Assembly: GCA_003117195.1 (NCBI GenBank)
Contig: BDSI01000219.1
Coordinates: forward strand, 52,349-116,348
Direction: 5' to 3'
Source: Eudorina sp. 2006-703-Eu-15
Lineage: Eukaryota; Chlorophyta; Chlorophyceae; Chlamydomonadales; Volvocaceae
Length of the DNA: 64,000 bases
Below, piece by piece: positions 30,833 through 43,600 of the stretch. Position numbers and translations under genes: made by a program. Below the pieces are notes generated by a model. That model was given only the letters and a program-made list of their open reading frames with translations, was not told where the DNA came from and ran no database searches. Position 1 is the first letter of the stretch. Each line of letters begins with the position of its first letter.

Positions 30833-33571
30833 ATTGCCTATGGTTTGGACAAGAAGGGCGGCGAGAAGAATATTCTGGTTTTTGATCTGGGCGGTGGTAC
30901 TTTCGACGTGTCGATCCTCACCATCGACAACGGTGTCTTCGAGGTCATTTCGACCAACGGTGATACTCACCTTGGTGGCGAGGATTTCGACCAGCGCGTC
31001 ATGGAGTACTTCATTAAGCTCATCAAGAAGAAGTACAAGAAGGACGTCAGTGGTGACGCCCGTGCTCTGCAGAAGCTCCGCCGCGAGGCTGAGCGCGCCA
31101 AGCGTGCCCTGTCCAGCCAGCACCAGGTAATCTGAGTGAAATTGTGTAGGGCCTGTCAGGCCGAGCTGTCATATGGGGAGGTTGATGGGTGCGCATTCAT
31201 GTCCCGTTGGTCAGTCTCGACTGGATAGATAATAAGTAGTGAGCCATGTGTACGGGTAACCATTTCTTGTCTGGACCATGATGCATTGCGAAGCCACTAC
31301 GAGTCGCGTGCATTCATCTAGCTCAGCATTACCAATTTGGGTGTGTTTTGACAAGGGGGGCGACAACGTGGCCCCGTCGCTGTACAGGCGTAGACGCATT
31401 GGTCATCCTACCCCAGGGGGTATTCGCAGTCCCTGGGAATTAGCAGTCCCACACGAATGAATGTATTGTGGTGCTCCGTGAAGTTCTCGTCCATATGCTA
31501 TGTGTGGGGTGAGTGCAAGGCTCAAGCCTACCGCATTTGATGGGTGCCTTTGCCTGAAATGTGAACAGGTTCGCGTGGAGATCGAGGCTCTCTACGAGGG
31601 TGTCGACCTGTCGGAGCCGCTCACCCGCGCTCGCTTCGAGGAGCTCAACATGGACCTCTTCAAGAAGACCATGGGCCCCGTCAAGAAGGTGAGCCAACAT
31701 GTTGTGTGTGGTGCGTGTGTACCTTGAGTCCGGCGTTTGCGTAATCGGGATTGGGCCACCTGGTGCCACCTTTGCAAAAGGTGGCACCGGATCGCCACCG
31801 TCAGTGGCCGAGGTTCGTGATTGTTCGTCAACGTGTCGAGAGTATGCGTGAACCATTATCCGTGTTCGGTCGGAACTGTTAGCATGTTGACAACTCTTGA
31901 CGGGGTCCTCTGTACACACGCCAACATATGCACTGAGTTGCATTCAGACCGTATGGATTTCAGCCTGCAACTAACTGGAATCCCCTGGTTGCAGGCCATG
32001 GATGACGCCAACCTGAAGAAGTCGGAAATCGACGAGATCGTGCTGGTGGGCGGCTCCACCCGCATCCCGAAGGTGCAGGAGCTGCTCAAGGAGTTCTTCG
32101 AGGGCAAGGAGCCGAACAAGGGGGTCAACCCAGATGAGGCCGTGGCGTACGGCGCCGCTGTTCAGGGGGGAATCCTTGGTGGCGAAGGTAATTAAACGTG
32201 GACACTAATACCCTGAACGTTTGTTTGGTTACCTGCCCGTTGAACTTGGCTGTGGGTGTCGTGGATACGTGCACCGTGTTAGAGCTCACATGCTTGCTGC
32301 ATTTCGGCGCCCAACAAATATGGCCTGGCTTCTTCGTGATTCGTGAACGTGCTCAGGTGGTGACGAGGTGAAAGACATCTTGCTACTGGACGTTGCGCCT
32401 CTGTCTCTGGGTATTGAGACTGTTGGTGGCGTGATGACCAAGCTCATTCCGCGCAACACTGTCATCCCGACGAAGAAGTCGCAGACCTTCACGACATACC
32501 AGGACCAGCAGACGACCGTTTCTATCCAGGTTGGTGGAAGGACCGGTTTAATATGCTATCGAGGGTCTCATGTTGTCTACTTCTGCTTAGTGTCGAGGTT
32601 CTAAGGTTTTGTCGTTCGAATTGTCTCGAGGCTAGCGCGTATGTTGTGCATTTGAGCTGTCCGAGTTGTGTTTCCTGCGCCGGGGTTTTGTCCTTCGAAT
32701 CCATCTTGCAACATGGGCATGCGGTGGCATTATTTGTACAACATGCAGTGACGCTTTGATACGGATGCTGCGCTAAACCCCTGGCAGGTCTTCGAGGGCG
32801 AGCGTGCCATGACCAAGGACAACCACAAGCTGGGCCAGTTCGACCTGAACGGTATTCCGCCGGCTCCCCGTGGCACCCCTCAAATTGAGGTGACATTCGA
32901 GGTGGACGCCAACGGCATCCTGAACGTCGCTGCTGAGGACAAGGGTACTGGCAAGAAGGAGAAGATCACCATTACCGCGGAGAAGGGCCGCTTGAGCCAG
33001 GATGAGATTGAGCGGATGGTCAAGGAGGCTGAGGAGTTCGCGGAGCAGGATAAGGCCGTCAAGTCAAAGATTGATGCCCGCAACCAGCTGGAGACGTACT
33101 GCTACAACATGAAGAGCAGTGTTGAGGACAAGCTGAAGGACAAGATTGATGAGGATGACAAGGAGAAGGTGCTGACTGCCGTGAAGGAGGCCCTGGAATG
33201 GCTGGATGAGAATGCGGATGCCGGTGAGTTTGTGTTGCGTTAGTAAGGTTAATGATACTTCGAAATCCGGTCTGGTGCATAAAGACGTGTTTGAGGCATG
33301 ATATCATGCTAACCGCGTCTGTGCTTGGCACATCTGCGGCATGCCGGTAGGGGCATCGGCTTAAAAAGCTATATTGCTGACAAATTCATGTGCCCTCGCC
33401 CCCATGGCTGACATATTCATGTGCCCTCGCCCCCATGCAGATCCTGAGGACTACAAGGAGAAGCTGAAGGAGGTCGAGGATGTTTGCAACCCGATCATCG
33501 CTCAGGTCTACAAGTCCGGCGGTGGTGGCGGTGGCGACGATGAGGACCTCGGGGATCATGATGAGCTTTAA
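30037..33571 (+). CDS. BIP: BiP, ER-lumenal Hsp70 chaperone
   Basis: ATP-dependent Hsp70 that binds nascent and misfolded proteins in the ER. Eight GT-AG exons: 30037-30070, 30156-30429, 30523-31126, 31569-31688, 31995-32187, 32357-32529, 32788-33223, 33441-33571; 1965 nt, 654 residues, phases agree throughout. The signal peptide ([17 protein letters not shown]) spans the first intron. Hsp70 signatures follow: [39 protein letters not shown], and the interdomain linker region [14 protein letters not shown]. The substrate-binding domain ([27 protein letters not shown]) and helical lid are complete, and the C-terminus is acidic, glycine-rich and ends HDEL for ER retrieval. Length is normal for BiP. 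Genomic partner of HSP90B, with which BiP cooperates. No damage seen. Confidence 0.97.
33376..33437 (+). repeat. 31-bp tandem duplication abutting the last BiP splice acceptor
   Basis: 33376-33406 and 33407-33437 are the same 31-nt unit (starting GCTGACA, ending CCTCGCCCCCATG) with one A/T mismatch. Only the second copy is followed by CAG, the acceptor of exon 8; the first runs into the second. Confidence 0.95.
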
Positions 33572-35095
33572 GCTTAGTGGGTGACGCATGGGCCCGTCAG
33601 TTCGACAGGGGATAGGTCGGCAGTCATAGTAATGCAGGTGACGAAATTGACCAGGACACTTGACGTCAGGGTAGCCGCTGGTTTTCCAGGCGGATCGATT
33701 TTGAGTGGTGGTTGGCGCTGTTTCGATTTTACCGATGCAGTCCAATCAAGCGCACTGAGCGAACATTCGTTTGTGACATAGGCAGATAAGCAGGATTTGA
33801 CCATCTGACCAGAGGAGCACATCTTAACGAATGAGTTACCGGGACGAGGGGCATTGCCAACCGCGTGAGCGTGATTCTACATGGCGAGCGTTGGAGAAGA
33901 GTATAGGATTTTTGCAGGCGAATGACAGTGACGAGAGGCGTAAGCTTCAAACCGTCGCCCGAAGCGCGGTTGTAAACCCGGTCGGGGCAATGCCTGAGCT
34001 GCGTTCTGCGCTGATTTGCATCATTTTCTGGAATGTGCTGCTTCTGTATCAGCATCGTAAGAAATTTGTGCCTGCGTACATCATCAGCTTTTCAGAAAGG
34101 TGTAGACCACATGTCTCCGTATGTTGGTTTGCTCGTCAGCCCCACTTTCCTACCCATCCAACCGTGCCGAGCTTCAACGCTCTGACATTGTCAGACACCT
34201 TGTGTGCGCGTCTGTCAGCTGTGAAATTGCCCAATGTGTGAGGGCCCCCTGCCGCCCGCACACCCGTACAGCCGCCACCGGTGCGGCCCCAGCAGCCTGG
34301 CAGGCCCTGTCTCAACAATCCCAACAACACATTCAGCCGTGATGCTTTGTAACCGTTACAAGGTGGACCCGTATCCCGACCGGGTGTTCCAACGGGCCCA
34401 GTTAGCTCGTAGGTGCCTCGTCTAATCAACGTTTCATCAAGCAAGTCATCATTGATGGGAAGCATGCCCAGGTAGAGCAGAGCCCCTCAAGCCACGACGC
34501 TGTCGTAGTGATGTAGTACGGTTAGTGTAGCTCGTCAGCAGGGGGTTGAGGGTGCCGAGACCTGCGGTTCCGGTCCGTATGGGAATGCGCTGCGCTGAGC
34601 AGGCAGGCGAGCGGTCTGTGTCATGTGGTTATTCAGTTTCCCTCTTAGTATGTCTGTGTGTCCTCATAACTATGTGGTTACCCCTGACGGGAAATGTGGG
34701 TGCTGCGACCCGTGGGCCCGTATTGCGCTGAGCTGCTAAGACAATCGAACATACGAGTCATAGAGTCACCGATGAAAGGGAGTGGCCGCTGAGGCGACCT
34801 GCAGACTTCGCGGGGTCTAGCGCACGAAGCAGCCCTCATGTCCCGCGACGGCGACGAGGCTCCATGCGACCCGCACGGCCCCTCGGCCGCTTGGTGAACA
34901 AATTGCCAAGGCACCCAAGGAATGATGATCCTAAGGAGGACTGCCTTTGACTGGCTTTGACAGACGGTTGCCGACTGACGACCCTAGCCAGATCCAGCTT
35001 CGGCTCGTGCACGGCGTAACCTTCTGACCCATGCTGCTGACCAGCGACTGATTACTTGCTCCGCCCAAGAAAAAGTGCAGGTGCAGTCGTGACAA

Positions 35096-35143
35096 GTAGG
35101 GGGTCGGCTTCCTTGAAGCCGGAAAAAGGGCGGGGCCCCCTAC
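35096..35143. repeat. Short inverted-repeat element
   Basis: GTAGGGGG (35096-35103) and CCCCCTAC (35136-35143) bound an inner GGCTTC/GAAGCC hairpin. Compact nested symmetry of this kind is common in small palindromic elements of algal genomes. Confidence 0.6.
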
Positions 35144-36041
35144 AATCCGTACAGGCCGCTTGCTTTACAACGAAAACTCTATTACCGCGCAAGAGTGTGA
35201 GAGAGTGAAAGGGTGCCATTGAGGGTGTCGTTGATGTTGAAGGTGGATCGGCGTGTATAGATTCAGCAAGCTCAAGCAGGTAGGTAGCCCCGAAACCAAC
35301 CTGCAGTACACGGCGGTCATGACATCTGCATTATCACTATCGTAACGCTAGTCGCCTCTGCACTACCACATCCGTCTGTCAAGCAGATGATCACAAATCA
35401 AGCTTGAAGCATTCTGGCCGTAAAACTGTCGTTGTTTGGTCCGTCGGCAAGTTTGCAACCCTTCTGCTGCACGCGTGCAGCAGACGTGAACCTCTAAAGT
35501 TTGCTACAATAGTTACATAGCAATGTAAAGCAAAAGCAGGGTGCAAAAAAGTCGCGGTGAGAGCCGGACTTCGGGCCATCGAAACTGGAGAACTCCTTGG
35601 TACTCGGTATGCTATCCCTTTGCATCTTGAAACTTTGATTCAATACATAATGCTTAATTGTATTCATCTGGCAAAACAGAAAGGCAAATCTTGGTGTTGG
35701 TGGCATCTTGATGTTCAAACATCAGAACACTATGGAAGTTCAATTTGGCACGCGCCACCTGCCCCTAATCCAAGTATTCATCACGCGGCACCCGTTGCAA
35801 CAAATATGAGCGCGAGAGGCGTTGGGTGGATGTTGACTCGGGTCCATGGGGACCGCGGAGCTTTACTTTGACCGTTTGTGCGCAAAGAATTTTTTTCAGC
35901 CAAACCAAAGTTACCTTGCAATAGAGGACAATTAATATGACAAACATAGCGAATTAGTTTAGCGGATAATGAACGTTTTGCCGTTACCGGACACACGGAC
36001 ACACACACACACACACACACACGGACATGGGCAATCCTAGG

Positions 36042-36083
36042 GGGCGGGGCCCCCCGAACGCGCTTCGCGCTGGGGCCCCGCCC
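36042..36083. repeat. GC-rich hairpin
   Basis: Perfect 12-bp arms GGGCGGGGCCCC (36042-36053) and GGGGCCCCGCCC (36072-36083) around an 18-nt loop containing CGCGCTTCGCGC, which is itself partly self-complementary. It follows a (CA)n tract ending near 36021. Confidence 0.9.
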
Positions 36084-37601
36084 AAAAACGTCCGCAGACA
36101 ACCAGAGACAACCGCCTGTTCAGGCCTGTTCGAAGGATACTTTTTTCTCTTCAATGCGACCCATGGGTCCGCCATCGCCTCACGAACACTCCGGATGTGC
36201 ACAGTAGCGCGTAGTTTCCCCTGCCTGACCGTGGATTCCAGGGCCACCGTCGCCCAAATCGCATCGGGGCCCCACATTTCCGCCCTGTACGACAAGATTG
36301 GCCTGGTTTGGGTCTGAAAACTTCCGAGTCCGGGAACTTGATCCTGTTCACATTCAGTTGTGTGCCCGACACTTTCCTGCCTTCGTGATACAAACGCCCT
36401 TCTGCACTAACCACAGAAACCAGTAAGAGTCTGGTTCCAGGCCTTCATTGCGCAAAACCGTTTCAAAGCTTATTTCCTAACCCCATCCTGATACAAATGG
36501 GTACCATAGTTATGCTAATGCCGTTCTTATTCAATTTCGCGCCGCTACATGCAGTACAAGGCATAAGAATGGTTGGGAAACAATGGAAGCGAATTGAAAC
36601 GATTGAGCCGGCGAACCGCTTAGGAAGAGCGTGCTGCGTGCAACGGTATTATGTACGAACGGAGAAATAAGCGTCGTTTGATTTAACATAACAGATGGTA
36701 ATAACCTCTGGATATGCTGACAAAATACACATGAATAAGAATACTTGAGCTTGTGATGCAGTCCTGCCGTCTTCGCACTCGTACGGATGTCCGGCTGACA
36801 AGCTTCATTGCGAGCTCTCACATACGGGGTCACACGTTGCCACCTTGGCAGGACAGGAATGTTAAATTGTATGCTGTATCATATCGCGTACGCTGGGGAA
36901 TGAACTCCGGTTTCTGTGCGCGAGACCGTGAATGTAACAAGCGCTGAGACGCAAACGGGCGGGATGAGGTTTTGCTAGAAAACCTAGAATTTATCTTGTC
37001 ATCTCAAGAACGCTCAAGTCCAGGCGTCGATGACACTAGTGTTCAGGTGAGCTTGACGTGGGCAAGCAACTCTTCCACCTCTTTCCTCTTGCTTGCTAAA
37101 TTTTCACAACGCTTTTAGTTATGTTGACCTGCAGATTAACAATGCTTTCGAGCACACGGCTTGGGCATAGCAGCTCATGAATGGGGCCCGCGTATGTCTT
37201 CGAGTTCGCGCCTGATCGCGGGCCGTGGTTCTGGACTTTGTGGGGTCGTGGAAAAACAATTTCTCAACAGGTCCGCCGAGGTTTTCCAGGTGCGTACTGT
37301 TGCCCGTCCTTTTGTTCTATCGGTATGGACCGCACAGTAGTTTTGGTAAGTTAATTTCCGTGAATTGGCTCTCATTGGGTTGTCTGCCCTGTTTGCGGAG
37401 AGGCCTGAAGCAATGGGCTTCACTTGTCACGAGTGACTTTTTCGAACAGATTGGGCCTCTACGTCGGAGTCACTGTCCTTCAATTTGGCTTGATAGCTCG
37501 CTAGACACTCGTGACTGGTCGGCCGGCGTGTTCTGGCTTACTGCGGTTGGCGACCAAATGCTCCCGTGGCTTGGAGATATGTATGGATCGTGTGCGTGCC
37601 T

Positions 37602-40600
37602 ATGAAAATGTTCATAAAACATTCCCCTTACTTGGCTCCCTACCATCGGACTTTGGACCCCTTCCGCACCCCATCAGCTCTTACTTCATTCGTGGGTTCC
37701 TCATCGGACAGCTTCATGTGGGTCGGTCCGCTGTCGAAGCACACTGGCGCCGCGACGGATGTGGTGGCGGCCTGCCACAAGCTCCAGTCCGACACAGCCC
37801 CGGAGCACGGGGCCCCTGCTCCTCACCACCCTCTCGTACCAGGGTGCCGGACGCTCCAAGTCCTGCTGGCCGATCTAGCCATGGTCCTTTGCCAGTTGCT
37901 GCTCTTCATCAATCATTGTCGGCGCCTCCTGGACGCCAACTGCGGGTCTCCGGAGGAGGGAGCTGACGGTGCCCGAGGTGCCATCGGTCACGCAGCCTCC
38001 CGCAGGCTCCCGGCATCAGGGTCGCTCAGCGCCTACCCCTGTGCCGCATCGACGGCCGGCCGCATCCGCTTTCTGGCAGTGCGCGCTGATAGCGCCTTCC
38101 TGGCGTCCTTTCAGCTGCCTCTGGGCGAGCTGTGGGTGCCGCTCGTGACCACTGCCATCCTGGCACAGCTGCTGGCGCTGCTGCTCATGCCGCCGCGCGC
38201 CTACATGTCCTACGGGCGGCGCTGCTGCATGGTGCTGGTGGGGCTGCTGCCCAAGGCGATCAGCCTGGTGACCTTCCTGGCCTTCCCGGCCGAGCGGCCC
38301 AGCAGCTACTTCGACACGTACCTGCCGATCGAGGGCGCTATCACCGTCTGGCAGCAAGTCGTTTACAACGTGAGCAGGGGCGATTGGGGGGAGAGAGGTT
38401 CGGACGTGCTGCAGGGGCACGGTTCCGTGGCAGGAGGTCGCTACGGTAGCGGATTGCAAGTGAAAGGTTCTGACGTGCGTGTGCGTTTTTCTGGGTGGGC
38501 GGGCGGGGTGCCAGTGAAGTTGAGGGCGAGGGGTGCAGCGCCTTGATGCGTTATAGGTACCGAATGTGAATGCGGGACCCTATCTTTGTCGGTTACAGGA
38601 TTCTGCAGATGCCCCTGTGCCGAGGTGTGGTGTGATGTGGTACCGTTTCTTTCACCCGCGTGGCCCCGCAGTACCCCTTCTGGCCAGGTATGGCGGTGCT
38701 GGCAGCGCACTGCGCACTCTCTACCGCCATCTGTCTTACAGTGCCGTCCAGGCTGCACGCCGCCGGTGCTCCACTCATGTTCAGCAGCCCCTGGGTGCTG
38801 TCGCACACCTACTGCTGCGCTGTGTTGGCGGCATGCGTGGCAATACAGCAGCACCCCAGCTCTGCGCGGCAGCTCTGCGCGGCGTTATGGCGCGTGAACG
38901 CTGCGGCCGCGGGGGCGATGGCGGCCGTGACGGGGCGGGTCCGCCACCAACGTGCCTCTGTGTGTGCACAGCTGCGGCCGGCAGCGTCTGGCGCAGCGCT
39001 GGGGTTCAACGGTGGGCTGCTGGAGCGGCGAAGCAGCGGAACACCCGAGGAGCTGCAGCTGAAGGTGGCGTTGAAGCGGCTGCTGGCAGGCGCGCGATCG
39101 GCAAGCGGCCACAGCACCTGCTCCTCCAGTTTCACAGCATCGTCTGCCTCTCATGGCTCGTCACTGGTCGCATCCGAGCCCGGTAGCGCCGATGGCAGCG
39201 GCAGTCACGCCACCGCGGCAGACGTGGCGAAAGCCGTCTGCAAGGCCGCAAAGGAGGGTCCGGTCGGGTTGCAGAAGCTGCGGCCGCAGTTGCTGCTGCA
39301 GCAGCAACAGCTGCTGCAACTACAGCAGCAACAGCAAGTCGATTACTGCGTTTCGGGACCTGCCCAGGCGGCCGAGGGCCGACTGGAGTCCTTCGTGGAG
39401 GGGGTACAGACAGTTGCCGCTTCCAAGAAACTCCACGTGTTAAGGTCGCTGCCGTCTGCGGCCGCAGTTCCGGCTACTGCGGCGCCAGTACCTGTCGTGC
39501 AGCAGATGCCGTACACGTCCGCGCCAAGTCGCCCGACGGCAGTGGCGCTGCCGCCGTCGGGCGCCCTGCCGCCAGCTGGGGCCTTCAGCCTCAAGCAGCC
39601 GACGGGACTCAGCAAGTGGACGATTGTGGAGGACCAAGAGTTCCAGCCGCCGGTTGCGGCTATGGGAGTGGGCGTGTCCCTGGACGCGCTGGGCCAGGTC
39701 GCGGCGCGCAGTCGCCGTTTCCGTCGTTATCAGTCGAGGGTAAGGAGGTGGCAGAGTGGGTGCGCGAATGTGGTCAACGAAGGCATTTCGACGGCATGTA
39801 CGGAACCGCATGGCGTTTGTTGTACGGAACCGCATGTCGCAACGGCCGGCATCTGTGCCGTTCTCGCGCCGTCCTCGGACCCCGCCAGGGTATCGTGCGG
39901 GGGTAGGGAGGCTGCGGGGATGAAATCTGTCTGGACAAGAGCGTGTCTTGGGGAGATACGGGCTCGTAACCGCGCTCCTGAGGGTGCAAGCGCGCATGGT
40001 GGTGCCGCCTTCTGCCATACGTGCAACATATTTCAACAACGTCTGGCCTAATTCCGGGCGGGTTTCGCTCTTCGCGAAACACATCTGGCATAAATCCTTA
40101 TGCAGCCGTCTGTTACCGCCGGCCGCCCCTGGTGCCGCCCCTCGGCTGTATTTGTGCGCTTCAGGCGCCACCGCAGCGAGTGCACATGAAGATCCCCTGG
40201 GCGGAGCCCGAGCAGCTTCCCGGCAACTTCCTGGAGCGCCTTAACATGGCGCTGTCGGAGGGGCTCGACTGCATGGCGGTGGGCGTGTCGGTCAGGGCGG
40301 GCTGCATCGAGCTGGTCTTCGACCTGGTGCCGCAAGGTGCGGGCGGCCGGGTGCGGGCTAGGCGCCTAGGCGCCGCGACGCTCCGCTGCTGGGCTCGGGG
40401 TGCGGAGCGTCCAGCCTCTCCTTCGGACCCCGAGAACAACCGCCCTTGGGAGGGGTGGACCCCACGTGGGGCGCTGCTGCAGGCACATGACGTCCTGATG
40501 TGGGAAATAGAATGATTGCGTGTTGGGGAGCCGATGGATACGGTGATGGCTTCCTGTCCACGTGCGGGCCTTCCCCAAGCGGGCAAAGGTCTGTCTGACG

Positions 40601-43600
40601 AAGCGCGCCGCACGCCGCGTGCACTGCCCCTCTGGTTTCCCGCCCTCTCAGCCGCGTTCGACAGCGCGAGCGACTACGGGGAGGCCCCGCAGGGCCGCCG
40701 ACCTCGCGGACAGCTGCAGCACCAGCAGCAGCAGGTGGCTCACGCACCCATCGGTGGTCGCGCGGCGACGGGTGGGGCACTGCACAGGTCGCATCACCCT
40801 GCGGTGCAGCGGCTGCCGGGGCAGCAGCAGCGGGCGCCGGGTCACTTGGAGCTGCTGGGACAAGTCGGGCTGGGCCACGCGGGAGCGGTTGCGGACCTGT
40901 CGGGTGATGAGCCGACGACGGTGGGCGAGCTGCTGGATCTGGATCTGGAGGGCGCGCTGGAGGAGGCGGTGCTGGCAGGGCTGCTGAGGGATGCGGAGCC
41001 GTCCTCCTGGATCGAGGCGCTGCACCTGCAGCCGCCGCCGGGCGCCGAGGTGCTCACACAGGCGTGCGGAAGGTGGGTCCCGGTGCGCTGTTGGGACGCC
41101 GCGCACGCGCGAAGCGCGAAGCGCGCCCTGTTTACAATGTCTGCTGCGTGCCAGGCAACGGCCTCCCGCGGGCGTATCACTGGGGTGGGGCCGGGCCTTG
41201 CGGGCGGGTATGCCAAGTTGCCCGGGGGTTCGTCCAACCTGTGCCAAGCTCATCCAAACCCGCACCGTGTACCGTAATTGTTGCGCCAGCATGTGGTTGA
41301 CCGGGGGCTGTTTATCCGCGGCAATGACCAGCGCTTCCTTGGCGCCGTTCACCGCCTTTCCGCACGGCGCGGGTACGCTGTGGTTCTCCGAGGGGGGAAT
41401 GGGATGATCCCATGGAGTCGTAACGGTCTGACCGGACTAACACGCTTGCTGTTGCCAACTGACACGTTTGATGTTGCCAACGAACACGTTTGCTGTTGCC
41501 AACGAACACGCTTGCTGTTGCCAACGAACACGCTTGCTGCTGCCAGCGAATACACTTGCTGTCGCCAATTAATACACGTGCTGTTGCCAACCCCGCCCAG
41601 GGTGTGGATCAGCCGTTGGGACCACACGCTCCGCCAGTGGGTGCCCGAGCGGGCGGGCGGCATTAGGCCCTCGCAGCTGCCGCGCATCACGCAGCTCCGA
41701 CCGCCCTGCGTCATTATGAGGCGGACTTCCGCGGACGCAGCAGCAGCGGGGGCACCTCCGCCCGCCGAGGCGCGGCCGTGGCAGGGGGCTGCCTGGGCGC
41801 ACGCGGGCGGCGAAGCACGACTCGTGGGTCAGGGCGGCGCTGGCGCCGTCGTGGTTCGCGTCACGGTCTCCAACGCGGGCGGCGTCACGCCACCTACCTT
41901 CTCAGCGAGGTGCCGCGGCAGGTGCGTGTTTTGAGCTGCCACGGCTGGCATGGGCGATTGGGGGATGTGGAGGAATGCGGCTGTGCAGAGCAGTGGTCTC
42001 AGGACAGGCAACGGAAGGCTTTTACCCGATAAACCGCCTGGACCATCCTGGCAGTGGAAGTGTATGATGAGCAACTGCGGGCCCCGCTCTACGTACCCCT
42101 ACGCCTCAACATATCTGCCATACCCCCTTTTGTCAATAAAGACAGTGAAACCGCAAATCCGCAAGAGCTACCACACCCTCCCCGTCCACGTTCTCGCTCT
42201 TCGCTGTGCTGGCAACAGGTACCTGCCGGTGGTTGCTCGGCGGCTGCGTTCGCCCAACAGCGACAGTGGGTGGGCTGTAGATGAGCCGGTCCACGACAGC
42301 TGCGGCTCACGCCGCGCCGCGGCGGCATCGCCGGACGAGTTTGGGAACCTGACCACATTTGAGCTGGAGCTGCCCGCGGGGCTGCCGCGCAATGGCCTGG
42401 TGGTGATCGAGTGCAAGGTGTGCCGGCTGGGGAGGAGGACATGGGGTTTGACATACGAACTGCGCTGCCGGGTGGGGTGCGGCTGCTGGGTGCGGATGCC
42501 TTGATTGACAGGGACAGGGGGTGGGTGCGCTCCGCCGGCGGCTGGTCGCTTCCGCCTGCGACGACGGCCCCGATGGCCGCTCAGTATTGTGGGGGCGCGG
42601 ACTGGCCTCTGCAACCGAGGGCTCACCCCGCGTGCATACGTTGCACCGCGCGTGTGCTTACGCTACTGGGGGGATGTTGAACTGCGCCGCTGATCTGCGA
42701 TCTCCCTCCCCGGGTTCCGAGATGTATGGTACCGCACCGTATCGTATCCCGATCGGACCTTATCAGTTGCGGCAGCAGCCCAAAGCTGCCTGCAATATGC
42801 CTACCAATGTCCCATACCCCTCCCCGGTTCGTTCCTGGGCTCCTGTGGCTTTAATCTTAAAACCCTCCTCGGGCTCCGCCCCCGTACCCCGACCCCCTAC
42901 CCCGCCCCTGGGTGTGTCTGGGCTGTTAACCCCCTACCCCCCGCCCCTGGGCCCCCCGCGGCTCGACCAGGTGGGCAAGCTGCTGTCCAACTGGCGGCCG
43001 TTGATCGTGACGGACGACGTGCAGATGGCGGCGGACCTGGCCGCCCTCTTCAGTCCGCAGGCCGCGGCCGCCTTCGATGCGCCCCCGGCGGGTGACCCCG
43101 TCCCCGCAGCCGCCGGCGACTTCTCGTCGTCGGCGATGCCGTTCGCCTCGCTGCAGGACCCTGCGGGCGCCGATCAGCAAGACGCGGCGAGCTGGGATGA
43201 GCTGCTGACGGATCTGGGTCTGTGGCTGGACTACATTGAGGTGCGGGGCCTGACTGGGGCCGCGGAGTTCAGCCACAGGAGGAGCTTGAGCAACACGGCC
43301 GTGGGCGAGCAACACGGCGCCGGCAGGCGGTCGCCCGCGTCGACTTCGGGCGAGCTACGGACGGCTGTGGCGGCGGGCGCGACTGGTGCGGCGGCGGTGA
43401 AAGCGGTGGTCAGCGGCGGCGAAGGCGGCGGGGCGCGCCGGAGCGGCGAGGGCGCGTGCCTGGGGCGCGGCGCTGACCCAGCGGAGGCCGACGCAGCGAT
43501 CGGGGTGGGGCCGGCAGCGCGGCAAGCGGGGTCCCTGGACTTGGGGCCCGGGCTGGCGGCACTGTACGGCACGGAGCCGTACCGAAAGCACATGGCGGGC

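Larger units (their letters stand above)
33572..37601. other. Intergenic, no gene supported
   Basis: The BiP 3' UTR presumably covers the first few hundred bases; the volvocine polyadenylation motif TGTAA occurs at 33971. Beyond that are short open frames without motifs, a CA-rich tract (about 35992-36021) and two hairpins (35096-35143 and 36042-36083). Sequence from about 35300 to 37100 is relatively AT-rich. The 5' UTR and any missing 5' exon of the next gene would lie at the right end. Confidence 0.5.

Noticed and set aside
35984..36414. Minus-strand frames with a phrase (SYRAEMWGPDAIW) vaguely like the end of LINE RT proteins
   Set aside because: Too short and not continuous with any RT motif; similarity could be chance.
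38781..39615. Antisense frames over the Gln-rich exon
   Set aside because: Shadows of the sense coding exon; no motifs.
42055..42180. Apparent exon reading VEVYDEQLRAPLYVPL in the SPL-like gene
   Set aside because: Phase does not fit the preceding exon (a stop follows at once), whereas 41921 joins 42219 perfectly; treated as intron.
43241..43600. Possible intron within exon 7 of the SPL-like gene (donor-like GTGCGG at 43241)
   Set aside because: The frame is open straight through and both flanks stay in phase; I left it as one exon, though splicing here is possible.
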